Assembly (NCBI GenBank): GCA_003024785.1
Contig: PUQB01000226.1
Location: 312,573-376,572, forward strand
Direction: 5' to 3'
From: Selaginella tamariscina
Lineage: Eukaryota > Streptophyta > Lycopodiopsida > Selaginellales > Selaginellaceae
DNA: 64,000 nucleotides
The translations under genes were made by a program, and so were the position numbers. How positions within the stretch are numbered: the first letter of the stretch is position 1; each line of letters begins with the position of its first letter. Shown in pieces: positions 37,050 through 47,186 of the stretch. The notes under the pieces are model-generated. The model was not told the origin of the DNA. It worked only from the letters and a program-made list of their open reading frames with translations, and did not search any database.

Positions 37050-37751
37050 TGTTAAACAGGAAAAGGGCTCTCTGCCTCACCTTTTCCTATTTAACCTGTT
37101 TCCTTCACGCAGACAGGAAACCTTTCATACAACGTACAGGAAAGGCTACACCCTTTCCTTTCTCAACTCTCAATATATCTGTATATATATATCAGACTTC
37201 TCCCAGTGCCACTATGACTGGTCTCCAAAGTCAAGGGCAAGAACGGATTTTGGCTATTGCCTTGTTAGATCCATTCATTGAGAGTAAACATACACACACA
37301 AGATTCTCTAATATGCACCTTTCATTACTAACATGAATACAAAAGACAAAGTGTAGAGAACCTTTATCTCCTGCTAAACTTCAAATGGAGACCCTTCTCC
37401 TGTTAGAACTTCCTGTTGAGACCCTTCTGGAGACCCCTTCTCCCTTGCCCTAACTACTCCTTAACTACCCTTCCTCTCGCCACGTCATCCTTTTCCTTTA
37501 CGATCCTTTTCCTTTTCCTTTTCCTCTCGGTAAGGATTTTCCTTCTTCACAGCCTTTCCTTCCTTTTCCTTACTCACCTTTTCCTCTAAGGTCCTTCACA
37601 AGCCTTTCTTTCCTTTTCCTTACGCACCTTTTCCTCTCGGTAAGGATTTTCCTCCTTCACAGCCTTTCCTTCCATGCTTACTACAGAACCTTCCTACCCT
37701 TATTCTCTCTACAGTAGGATGTCCTATGCTCCTAATATTTTACCTTTAACA
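37050..37751 (-). repeat. 5' LTR of the gag-only element
   Basis: It is a direct repeat of 33150-33842 with the same TG/CA ends. The TATA-like TATATATA is at about 37180-37190, and TSD GTATG follows at 37752. Confidence 0.93.
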
Positions 37752-38837
37752 GTATGGCAAGCAGCAGAAGAGTTCCGGAGGGTGACAAAGACAACTTTGC
37801 CAAATGTTGTGGGTGCTATCGATTGCACCCACTTTCTAATCGTGCAACCAGAAGGTAGCGGCCAGGATTACAGCGATAGGAAACAGGACTACTCAGTCGT
37901 CATGCAAGCTGTAGTGGATGCCAAGAAGAGATTCATTAGCATATATGTAGGCTGGCCAGGTATTTCTTTCAGTAGTTATATTGAATTGAAATGTTTAATG
38001 TTGATGTTTCAGGTAGTGTTCACGACATGAGAGTCTATAGGAACAGCCCTTTAAATCAAATGATAGAACAAGAACAAGTTCTTCAGCAACCAGAGATATA
38101 TCTTCTAGGCCAAAAGGTGAAACCATATATGGTAGGTGATAAGGGGTATCAATTGCTCCCTTGGATCCTCACTCCATATAAAGGTAATAAATTGATTTTA
38201 AATCCTTTGATTAAATCGCTCAACTATTTTGTAGTGGGGCTTGGCCAAGCTGACAATGTTATTACAAGGAATTTCAACAAGCAACATACAAAAGCTCGAG
38301 TGGTTGTGGAGGATGCCTTCGGGCTACTGAAACAAAAGTTCAGGTTTTTGGACCAGCGACAATGGATGGCAGTGGAAAACATGCCAAACATATGGGCGAG
38401 TTGTTGCATCTTGCATAATTTGTTCATTGATTTGAAGGATACGAATGTGGAGGCATTGCTTGATGAACATCATAGGATGGAAGGCAATGCTGAAGATAAC
38501 ACTGAAGCTTAGGAGGAAGAATATCGAGGCGCGCTAAATGCGACTGAGGACGGGATTGAAATTCGTCATGTTATTGCTCAGTGGATTTTCATTCCACAAT
38601 GAAGATTGAGCTGAAGCTCACATTATCTGAGATTCAAAAATTTGAATTTAAATTCTACGTTTGAAATGATAAACAGAAACTGCTAAAAGGATATGTGCAG
38701 AAGCGTTACTTTTAAGGCTCTTTTACAATCCTTTTAAGCGAATATTCCTTAACCTTAAAGATCGTATTAAAAGGTAGTGCGGTTTGGGTTTTAAGATATT
38801 TCTTTTAAATGCTTAAAAGAGACTTTTAAGCAAGAGA

Positions 38838-38853
38838 CAGGTGCGGAGGCCCC
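38838..38853 (-). repeat. Right terminal inverted repeat of the Harbinger element
   Basis: This is the exact reverse complement of 30460-30475. The sequence after it, tattaccgttttaatg, returns to the array spacer. Confidence 0.9.
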
Positions 38854-40009
38854 TATTACCGTTTTAATGTGTGTGTATATATATTATACAATGCTGAAAC
38901 CTAAATTATTAAACCTCTCTCTTGTTATTTAATTCTAACTATTATACATGAACTCAGTGTATACACCATACATGAGGTCTGTATGAATGTTAATAACCGG
39001 TCGAGTGCTTATTAAAGGTTTTGTTAATACTGGAATACACCATGCATGAGGTTTATTAAATATAGTGAGGACCAGAAATTTTCTATTAATTTAAGGTACT
39101 GTATTATTTTTTCTAATATTTGTAGGACATTAATTAATAAAAACAATAGCCTAAATAAATATATTTTTGCAAAATTATTTTTAAAAAAATAATAATAAAA
39201 GCAATATGAGCCGTTACACATTCGGCCTCTTGTGTATATATATAACTAAGTAACTAAATATATACCTAGAGCTCAACCAGTGCATTGATTTTTACTTTAT
39301 GTATATTTAGTTTTGTGCATATATAAGAATCTATATGACTTAAGTTCTTATATTGAAGCAGATATAATATTATACGTGTACATGCATGTAACGTTTGTGT
39401 ATAAATGTCAATGCATACATTATATATGCATTGTTATGTTTAGACACACACACACACATGTGTGTGTGTGCGTGTGAATTGTTATGTTTATACATACATA
39501 TATATCTAAACCTTGGTTCGGTACCAGCAAGATAAGCTGGAAACGAACACTGCAGGATTAGCTGAAGATCGGTTGAAATTTTTGTGTGAAGGAAGGAAAG
39601 AAGAATAATGCCTGCTGCTGCATTGCCATGTTCCATGTATCTACTTGTTCATCATGTATACCATATCCATTAGTTTCTAATGTATGGTTATGCCCACGTC
39701 ATATGTATTATATTATAATGCACAATTTAATTATGTGTACATGTGTGCATATGTTTATGAATATATTGTATATAGTGTAGTGTGTATTTTGAACTTTATT
39801 TATATTAATTTCTATATTTATCCATAAATATAATTTCAATTGTGTATAAGATTTCCGTGTTTTCAGATGATGTATTTTTTTAATTATGCTCTAGTTTTGT
39901 AAGATACTGTATATATGTAAATACTGTATATACGCATGTATATATATACACATGCATAGTGACACATGGGTGGTGATCTGGCCATGTGTCAGTGCCACGT
40001 GTTGCATGT
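38854..40009. other. Residual unit-5 spacer, then unrecognised AT-rich DNA
   Basis: From 38854 to about 38970 the sequence matches the array spacer around 6640-6750, including aaattattaaacctctctct and gaactcagtgtata. It then diverges. From 39050 to 40009 I see AT-rich sequence with an AC/TG palindrome (about 39444-39475) but no gene. Confidence 0.6.
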
Positions 40010-40110
40010 GTGCCATGTGGCAGAAGGTCTCCTGTATATAAGCAAGGTTTTGTACTTTAATAAAGTATCACATTTTTGTGCATATTTATTTATTCTTTCA
40101 TTGGTGGAGA
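40010..40110 (+). promoter_or_regulatory. Probable LTR promoter remnant
   Basis: A TATATAAGC box (about 40035-40043) is followed by AATAAA (40059-40064), a spacing usual for the U3/R part of a plant LTR. The gag frame begins about 100 bases further on. The other LTR boundary was not found. Confidence 0.45.
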
Positions 40111-40165
40111 AGTTGAGCATTCATTTTCTTCCGCCTCTTCCTTTCTTATTTTTTTATGACAATGA

Positions 40166-40861
40166 ATGTGGAGACGGCTTTTAGTATTATTGCAAACTGC
40201 TATTGATGCACATACTAAGTTATTGGAGCGCTTTGTTGAGGGTCCGTCCTCTTCTTTCCCGCATGAGCCTCCTGCCAAGGGATCTGCTTCTAATACTCCT
40301 TCGTCTTCTTCACATGCCACAAATCCGAGGTTTGATCATTTCCAAGTTATTGTTCGTTACCATGGTTGGGATGAGGCCTGTGCTCTCAAAGAATTCCCTA
40401 CATGTTTGGAAGGCCATGTGCTCAAATGGTATAATGGATTGGTTGTGGAGATTCAAGCCAATAATAATCAGTTGACGGAATGCCTCAAATGTACATTTGA
40501 CAAAGTTGAGGACTTAGATGATTCTTTCCAACAACTGCATGCGATACGATAACATCCTGGTGAGTCTGTTATGCGGTTCAGTATTAGGTTCGAGGATTTA
40601 GCTCGGCGTGCATATCCTAACATGCCTGAGCCCATTAAGCTTATGTTACGGTCGACTATACGACCCGAACTCGTTCGATTCATTTGGGCTCTTTGTCCGA
40701 CCACATTGGAGGAGGCTTTTGCACTAGCTCAACGATTTAAGTTGGTGCCTAGTGAGGGCCGTGGTCCCCTTGGGTTACCTTCTCCTCCTTTTCAGCGTGC
40801 TGATCCAATGGAGGTTGACGCTGCTACATATGTGCCTGCACGACAAGCCCTTCATGGTTGA
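40166..40861 (+). pseudogene. Gag of the plus-strand Ty3/gypsy remnant
   Basis: Two frames, 40166-40552 and 40571-40861, are separated by a stop at the codon after HAIR. Together they cover a retrotransposon gag domain: FDHFQVIVRYHGWDEACALKEFPTCLEG, then ARRAYPNMPEPIKLML and PTTLEEAFALAQRF. The sequence after 40861 is out of frame, and a clear zinc knuckle is not preserved. Confidence 0.75.
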
Positions 40862-41209
40862 CCTCTTGCACGTGGGCCACCTCGGGCCAACCCCGTGGAC
40901 CACCTCCACGAAATCCTCCTGCACTTGCTCCAGTTCCTGCTCGTGGTGGTCAAAATCCATGGATTCAGGACATGAGGAATCGGAACAATGCAAGTTGACC
41001 CAATCAAGTTCATTGTTGGGCATGTTGGGCACCTGGACATACTTGATGGGCATGTGATGTGTATCTTGATTGATGTCCATCACATCCAGGCTTGCGACCA
41101 TATGTTCCGGATGGTGTACATGTGGTGCCATTATGTATGATGATGATCTTCCAGATGACGAAGCCTCTCTTGCAGGTGGATCTGTTGTGAAAAACTAGTA
41201 ACCGTACTA

Positions 41210-41600
41210 GTGACGGAGAGATCCCATGCGATGGAGACTTCACCTCCATGTTTTTCCCGTTATGCATATCAAGGATTGCAAGTTTCACCAAATCATCTAG
41301 TTTTCACATTTTCTGCATGGGTGAATGATTTTTTAGTCATAGTGCTTGTGGATACAAGATCCAGTATGTCTTCCATAACTACTTCTCTGGCGCATCGGTG
41401 CTCATTATCTTTAAGACGTGCAGATAAGGTCTTGCACATTTTATATGGTAATGGGCAGTCTCGTGCAGTATCACAATACACTACTTCAACTATGTTGATT
41501 ATGGGTGACAACCGTAAGTTTCCCTCTGGGTCTCTTAGGGTTGTTCCTTCCCAGGTCTTTGACATTATTCTAGGATGTGATTGGTTATGTGTGATTTTTC
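41210..41600 (+). pseudogene. Retropepsin of the plus-strand remnant
   Basis: The frame reads VNDFLVIVLVDTRSSMSSI, with VDTRSS where an aspartic protease should have D-T/S-G. The Gly-to-Arg change would abolish the active-site loop. It ends with FDIILGCDWL, the expected C-terminal motif of this protease class. Confidence 0.75.
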
Positions 41601-41799
41601 ACTCTCTCCTCTCGTATTACGCTTGGAGTCTGTGTCTCTGCAGTCTGTTTCTTTACGTCTAGAGAAGCTTGTTGTTGTTTGTATCACGCATACAGCTCCT
41701 TTGATTCTAGTCCTAGGGTGGTGTTCATCTCAACAGGTTCAAATGTCGGATCCCTCACCTGAGTATTGAGCACATTGCATCGAACAACTTAAGCAATAA

Positions 41800-42200
41800 T
41801 ATGCAAGTTTGTTCAAATTTGATCTGTCCCAAGGTGCACGTGTGAAGACTCGACACTGTATACCCATTGGCAATGCAAAGCCTTTCAAAGTCCCAGTTAG
41901 ATGCAGGTTATCAGCCATGCGAACAGTTGTTACTGATATGATCGGTAAGCGGGTGTGTCATCCATCATGGAGTCCATGGGCATGTGAACCTCATTTGGTT
42001 CCCAAGCCTGATGATCTTTACGATTTTGTGTCGATTACCGACCTCTCAATGATGTTACCATCAAAGATGTTTATCCACTTCCGAACTTTGTCGATTTATT
42101 AGATCGTTTGGGTCAGAGTCGATGGTTTACTAAGTTAGATTTAGCATCAGGATATTGGTAGGTTCCTATGGCTGAGCAGGATATTCCAAAAACGACTTTC
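41800..42200 (+). pseudogene. Reverse-transcriptase N-terminal fragments
   Basis: The fragment includes HLVPKPDD, then [12 protein letters not shown] and DIPKTTF in shifted frames. These are hallmarks of the finger and palm start of Ty3/gypsy reverse transcriptase. The sequence breaks at a TPFG-like site where the duplicate at 42213 begins. Confidence 0.7.
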
Positions 42201-42212
42201 TAAACACCATTT

Positions 42213-42796
42213 GGTCTTGCACATTTTATATGGTAATGGGCAGTCTCGTGCAGTATCACAATACACTACTTCAACTATGTTGATTATGGGTGACAACCGT
42301 AAGTTTCCCTCTGGGTCTCTTAGGGTTATTCCTTCCTAGGTCTTTGACATTATTCTAGGATGTGATTGGTTATGTGTGATTTTTCACTCTCTCCTCTCGT
42401 ATTACGCTTGGAGTCTGTGTCTCTGCAGTCTGTTTCTTTACGTTTAGAGAAGCTTGTTGTTGTTTGTATCACGCATACAGCTCCTTTGATTCTAGTCCTA
42501 GGGTGGTGTTCATCTCAATAGGTTCAAATGTCGGATCCCTCACCTGAGTATTGAGCACACTGCATCAAACAACTTAAGCAATAATATGCAAGTTTGTTCA
42601 AATTTGATCTGTCCCAAGGTGCATGTGTGAAGACTTGACACTATATACCCATTGGCAATGCAAAGCTTTTCAAAGTCCCAGTTCGACGCATGTCACCAAA
42701 AGAGTTATCAGCCATGCGAATAGTTGTTACTGATATGATCGGTAAGCGGGTGTGTCGTCCATCATGGAGTCCATGGGCATGTGAACCTCATTTGGT
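42213..42796 (+). repeat. Internal duplication of the protease-RT segment
   Basis: This is a second copy of about 41429-41998, starting ggtcttgcacattttatatgg and ending at catttggtt. It has scattered substitutions and a small insertion. It sits where the reverse-transcriptase palm should continue. Confidence 0.9.
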
Positions 42797-43405
42797 TTTA
42801 TTTATGCAGTACTCATCCAATGTGGACGACAGTTTATCCACACTCACGAAGATATTGATGCATATGCTGTACTTGGGTCGATTCATTGATCATCTCGTTG
42901 ATCGAACTGCCCCTTTTCAAGAGCTAGTTTATCCATAGGTACCTTTCAAGTGGACTCATAGGTGTCAGTAGGCATTTGACCGATTAAAGGAGTTCTTGAC
43001 AACTCCACCACTACTTCAATACCCAGATTTTACTTGTTCGTTCATTTTACGAGTAGATGCATTCGATATTGGTATTGGTGGTGTGTTGATGCAAACGATG
43101 CTACAGATCCTTTGATTCAACATCCAGTGGCTTATATCAGTCGAATACTCGAACCTGCTGAGCGGAATTATTCCATTACTGAAAAAGAATGCCTTGCTAC
43201 TGTTTGGGGTTTTGAACGACTTCATGCCTACTTACATGGGAGTGAAACACTTTTGGAGTGTGATCATGCTGCTATCACTTCCTTATTAAAATGGAAGAAT
43301 TTATTGGGTTGTGTAGCCAGATGGGCATTATGTCTCCAGGTATATAACTTTAAGGTGGTGCATAGGCCTAAGCGAACAATGGTGGATGCAGATGCACTTT
43401 CTTGA
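42797..43405 (+). pseudogene. RT connection and RNase H of the plus-strand remnant
   Basis: A short piece of the RT thumb/connection (about 42800-42950) comes first. It is followed by an RNase H region whose best frame, 43034-43405, includes YISRILEPAERNYSITEKECLATVWG, the Glu-containing core motif. The frame ends in VVHRPKRTMVDADALS, the usual end of Ty3/gypsy RNase H. Its start is in another frame. Confidence 0.75.
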
Positions 43406-43444
43406 GCACCCCTTTCTGATTTCACCTTGCCTACTCATGCAATA

Positions 43445-45229
43445 TGTCATAGTTTTTACTATGACTCGACCCTTTACTTTGGACGTTGACTGTTGTTACC
43501 TATTGTACTATGTTGATGAACCCTAGATGTAGTGAGAAATAGCCCCGCTTAGTGCACTTAGGTGTTTAGGGGTAGTCTGGCCGGTAATCTTTAGATGTCG
43601 CGAGAAACTCTAAGCGAAGGTAACACTTACCTTCTAGAAAACCCACCCCCGATTTTGACGTCTAGTAAGATGAGTTTGGCATGTTAAATAGGGTTAGGAA
43701 CACCCCTAGGGTTGACCTAACCCTAGGGTTACCCTCCCTAAAAACCCCCACCCCCTTGGGTAGGGTTTAAGGGTTAGAGTTAAGCTAAGTTAAACACTCT
43801 CTCATTAACTTAATAAGGGGCTAGTTAATTTAGTGCCAGCCCACTTACACATATAGGAAAAGAGGGGGGGGCTCCGTCACATAAATAAGGTAGAGTATGT
43901 AGGAGTGAGGGTTCCTGGGTTCATGACTGAGCTCGTTACTCTTCTCCCAGTGCAAGCTCTAGCTTGTGTTGTCAAGGCACAACTCTCTGTTGTGCCGCCA
44001 GACGACAAGGGTACGTCCCACCTTTGGGGTAGCTTACCCTTAACGTTGGCGAATCCATGCCTAGGAGGTCACGTTCCAAAAGGCAGAGGTTGAGGCTTGT
44101 CTCCAGCCTCCTCCTCCACGTCAAGCTAGGAGCAACACTCACAGCTAACCAGGGCACGTTCGTGTCCCTGTCCAACTATGGTTGTGGGGTTCTTGATTGA
44201 CAGGTTTCCTTACCGAGTCTTGAGGGATAATTGAGGGGTTCTAGAGTTGGCATTTAGGAGCCACATTTGTGGCACTTGGTGCAACTCTCGAATCTAAGGG
44301 CTATGGCATGATAGCCCACATCGGGAAAGGTAGTGTCACATGGAGATGTGACACTGGGCTAAACGTCACACGGTACAACGCCCAAGGCACACCCTTTGGG
44401 GTTATGTCATGGGCTTGTCGCCAAGGGGTTGGATACTCTAACAAACAAGCATGCTTGTGCTCGCGCTAGGGTGCTAAGCCTTGGGCATTTGCTCAAGGGA
44501 GGTTAGGTCTCATAACCAGGTGTGCTTAGGCACACTTGGCTAGAGGAGTGTCCTCCTTGGAATCCAGGGGTTGAACAACCTAAGCTTGTTAGCAAGAGCT
44601 TTTTCGTGAAGCACTTGTAAGGTCATGTACTTAGGGTTTTCCAAACCTAGCCTTAGGGAGTTTACTTAGTAGAACACTCATGTCCGCCTACGGCGCACAC
44701 TCGTGTCCTCATTAAGTACTAGCCCTAGGTCTAGGGTATGACTTGGCCACCCAAACCCTTAGGGGTTAGTCGTGGTTCAGGGTACCCCTTGTCACCCTAA
44801 AGGGGTTGTACTCTCCGGATGAGGGTGATTCCCCATAAAGGAGATGTGTCTCACACATACCCCGTGACAGGGATAAGGCATCGTCACTTACCCCTTAAGG
44901 TTAGGCATGAGCCTGTCTAGGTCTTCTAAGGCAGGACCCTAAGTCAACTAGAGTTATCCCTCAAGGGTTTTGGGGCAGACACTCTAGGGAGACTTAGGCT
45001 AAACCCTAAGTTAACTAGGGTTATCCCTCAAGGGTGGGGGGCAGACATTCTAGGGAGACTTAGGCTAAACCCTAAGTCTCCTGTCCACTTGGGCATTAGA
45101 GTTTAACCCTAGGGGTCATTGGGGTGGTTCTGGAAGACTTAGCATTGCTCACACAGGGTAATGACGCCGGATGGCCACTTGGCAGCCACATATTGCCACG
45201 TGTTGGCCCTTTGAGTCAAAATTCTAACA
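43445..45229 (+). mobile_element. Solo LTR copy 1, about 1.8 kb
   Basis: It starts TGTCATAG and ends CTAACA, the TG/CA form of an LTR, and is flanked by caata (43440-43444) and taata (45230-45234), a 4-of-5 target duplication. Its first bases form a perfect hairpin (GTCATAGT, loop TTTT, ACTATGAC). It has a TATA-like ataaataagg at 43881 after a G run and many CCCTAA/TTAGGG words. It aligns over its length with 51171-52922. No internal coding part is present, so it is most simply a solo LTR left by recombination. Its insertion split an integrase, which continues right after it. The strand is arbitrary. Confidence 0.8.
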
Positions 45230-45234
45230 TAATA

Positions 45235-45535
45235 GCTGCGGCATTTGGTTTGATACAAGCCCCTCAGGTATTCGATGCCGACTTATCATCCTTGGAATAG
45301 TGGCAGGATGCCCAAAAACAGGAACCGTGGACGAGGCAATTACGGGATGCGTTTGCAAATCCTTTTTCCAAACCTCAGTTTTAACAATATCATGCTCAGT
45401 TTTGACTTCAAGATGGTTTATTGTATTTTATTGGGACAAATCCAGCAGATAGGTGGCGTTTGGCTGGACCCTCTACATATGTTCCACACCTTCTTCGAGC
45501 ATATCACGATTCACCTATTGTTGGTACTTTTCTAG
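45235..45535 (+). pseudogene. Integrase zinc-binding region of the plus-strand remnant
   Basis: In shifted frames the sequence reads DADLSSLE, then DGLLYFIGTNPADRWRLAGPS and AYHDSPIVGTF. This is the H2C2 zinc-binding start of a Ty3/gypsy integrase. The catalytic core is missing. Confidence 0.65.
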
Positions 45536-46873
45536 TGCTGTTCTAATAGTTAGAAAGTGTTCAATATCTTGTAGATATCCTTTGTGATTTCCATGTTTTG
45601 GTTGTTGTTCTTGTTGTATCTGAAATAAGTTAGCATCTGGTAGTTCATCATTCACGCTAACACCTGCTTCATTCATAATACGACTTAAGAAATCTGCTTG
45701 TTGGTGTAGTTTGCCTGGTTTGTGGATGATTTGAAAGTCGAACTCATGTAGTAATAAAAACCAACATACTAATCTTCCTTCAAGCTTAGTCTTGCTTAAC
45801 AAGTGTGTAAGTGCTTGATCATCGACAATGAATTTGACTTTGTTTGCTAATAAATAATGTCGAAATTTTTTTGCTGCATAAACCATTCCAAGTGCCTCCT
45901 TTTCCGTAGTCGTATAATTTTTTTCTACATGTGTTAACCGCCGACTCGCGTAATATAATGGTAGATCTTTTCCGTCTTCCTGGGTTTGTGTTAATATGCA
46001 TCCGAGATGCGTCTACTTGGACATGAAACTCCTTCGCCAATTTGGACTAGCTAATATGGGAGCCGTCATTAATGCCCACTTTAACGTATTGAAGCTCTGT
46101 TCGTATTGCGGATCCCATTTGAATGGTTGTGTTTTCCTCAGAAGCATAGTTAATGGCTTTGCTATTGCTGCGTAATTTTTGATAAATCTTCGATGATATC
46201 CCATTTTTCCAAGAAGCTGTCGTACTCTACTTACGTCTTTAGGAGGTTGCATTTATCTTGATCCACCATTATTCCATCCTTATATATGATATGCTCGAGC
46301 AAAATTCCTAATCTGACGGAAAATACGCACTTTTCCAAATTAAGAGCTATATTATTTGATTGGCATTTCCCAAAACACTTCGTTAAATAGTCCAGGTGTT
46401 TATCTTGTGCTCCATAAATGCTAAAATCCATCCAAGAAAACTTTTATAAACGTGGTCAAATAATCTCGGAATGTTTCATTAACCAAACGTTGGAAGGTAA
46501 ATGGTGCATTACATAGCCCAAAAGGCATAACGCGATACGCATATGTACCCCAAGGACTAATAAATGCCGTTTTTGGTTGATCCACTGGATCTACTTGTAC
46601 TTGGTTATATCCTGAAAATCCGTCCAAAAAGGAGTATATGTCGTGTGTTGCTACTGTATCCAACAATTCTTCAGTGAATGGTATTGGGTACGTATCCCGC
46701 TTCATTACATCATTCAATTTCTTATAATTGACGCAGATACGTAATTTGCCATTCTTCTTTGGGACTACAACAATTGGTGATAACCATTGCGGGTTTTCAA
46801 TTGGATATATGAATCCGGCCTGTAATAACTTGTCCACTTCTTCTTTAACTTTCACCAAGAATGTTGAATTCAT
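45515..46873 (-). pseudogene. Reverse transcriptase and RNase H of the minus-strand Ty3/gypsy remnant
   Basis: The frame 46873-46421 starts with the RT fingers (STFLVKVKEEVDKLL, SPIVVVPKKNGKLRICVNY). It continues with FLDGFSGYNQV and MPFGLCNAPFTFQR to VFLDGF, where the catalytic aspartate box should stand. An extra base here shifts the frame to 46431-46231 (DFSIYG, then HLDYLTKCF). RT thumb and RNase H follow in 46252-46013 and 45886-45515, the latter with the RNase H-end motif IIHKPGKLHQQADFLSR. At least three frame breaks make this a dead polymerase. Its opposite orientation and distinct sequence separate it from the plus-strand remnant on its left. Confidence 0.85.
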
Positions 46874-47186
46874 TCGGTATGCTTGCTATTTCCTGGGGAT
46901 TGCATATGGTAGTAGTTATATCTTATGGGTACAAATTGTGGGTGGAACTCCCTTAAGATCTTCGTAACTCCAAGCAAAAACATCTGCATTTTGATGTAGT
47001 ACCGCTATCAGCTGTATTCGGTATTCTGGCTCGAGATCAGTTGCTATTCATACTTTTCGTGGTCCATATTCACTTGTTTTAATTTCAACTTCTTCAGTCT
47101 TCTCATTTGTCGTAATTTTCTAATTTTTGTTGGGTCTGTATTCTCTGTTCGTGCTCTGTTTCGAATTGTAATTATTGTTGCAGAGG

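Larger units (their letters stand above)
33150..37751 (-). mobile_element. Non-autonomous Ty3/gypsy-type LTR retrotransposon (gag-protease only)
   Basis: The two LTRs (33150-33842, 693 bp; 37050-37751, 702 bp) begin TG and end CA. They flank 3.2 kb of internal sequence read on the minus strand. GTATG stands immediately outside both ends (33145-33149 and 37752-37756), a perfect 5-bp target duplication. A primer-binding site follows the upstream LTR (37031-37047) and a polypurine tract precedes the downstream LTR (33843-33859). The body has a large gag with zinc knuckles and a retropepsin, but I find no reverse transcriptase, RNase H or integrase. It therefore depends on another element for copying. 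The LTRs differ at scattered sites, so the insertion is not brand new. Confidence 0.92.
32567..38512 (+). pseudogene. PIF/Harbinger DDE transposase split by an LTR element
   Basis: An acidic N-terminal frame (32567-32806) shifts near 32800 into WVKPRSVTWF, the usual start of HARBI1-like transposases. This continues to 33149 with a helix-turn-helix region (ELYAIGKSTFQEIL). The coding sequence resumes at 37752 after the retrotransposon. If one GTATG target copy is ignored, the codons run on without a frame change. The right part has the first catalytic Asp in GAIDCTHF (about 37813-37836), a 53-bp GT-AG intron (37960-38012) that rejoins GWPG to SVHD with the second Asp, GDKGYQLLPWILTPY, and the Glu in VVVEDAFGLL (about 38304-38333). 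The stop is at 38510-38512. All three catalytic residues remain, so the gene was probably active until the insertion. Confidence 0.85.
30460..38853 (+). mobile_element. PIF/Harbinger DNA transposon with a nested LTR element
   Basis: The ends GGGGCCTCCGCACCTG (30460-30475) and its exact reverse complement (38838-38853) are 16-bp terminal inverted repeats. The flanks read gatatta on the left and tattacc on the right, while other units show the uninterrupted gatattacc. The element thus made either a 5-bp TATTA duplication, or the 3-bp TTA duplication usual for the family with an extra TA at its right end. Inside are the two genes expected of PIF/Harbinger: a Myb-like DNA-binding ORF and a DDE transposase. 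A retrotransposon (33150-37751) splits the latter. Without that insert the element is about 3.8 kb. It is currently non-autonomous. Confidence 0.9.
40010..45535 (+). mobile_element. Decayed plus-strand Ty3/gypsy retrotransposon
   Basis: Fragments occur in the Ty3/gypsy order gag, protease, reverse transcriptase, RNase H and integrase zinc-binding region, all on the plus strand and in changing frames. An internal duplication (42213-42796) replaces the polymerase core. A solo LTR of another family (43445-45229) separates RNase H from integrase. The right side stops at about 45535, where a minus-strand element begins. It cannot encode a working polymerase. Confidence 0.85.

Noticed and set aside
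43905-44093. Short frames within the solo LTRs (also 51762-51956)
   Set aside because: They lie in LTR sequence, differ between the two copies and show no domain.
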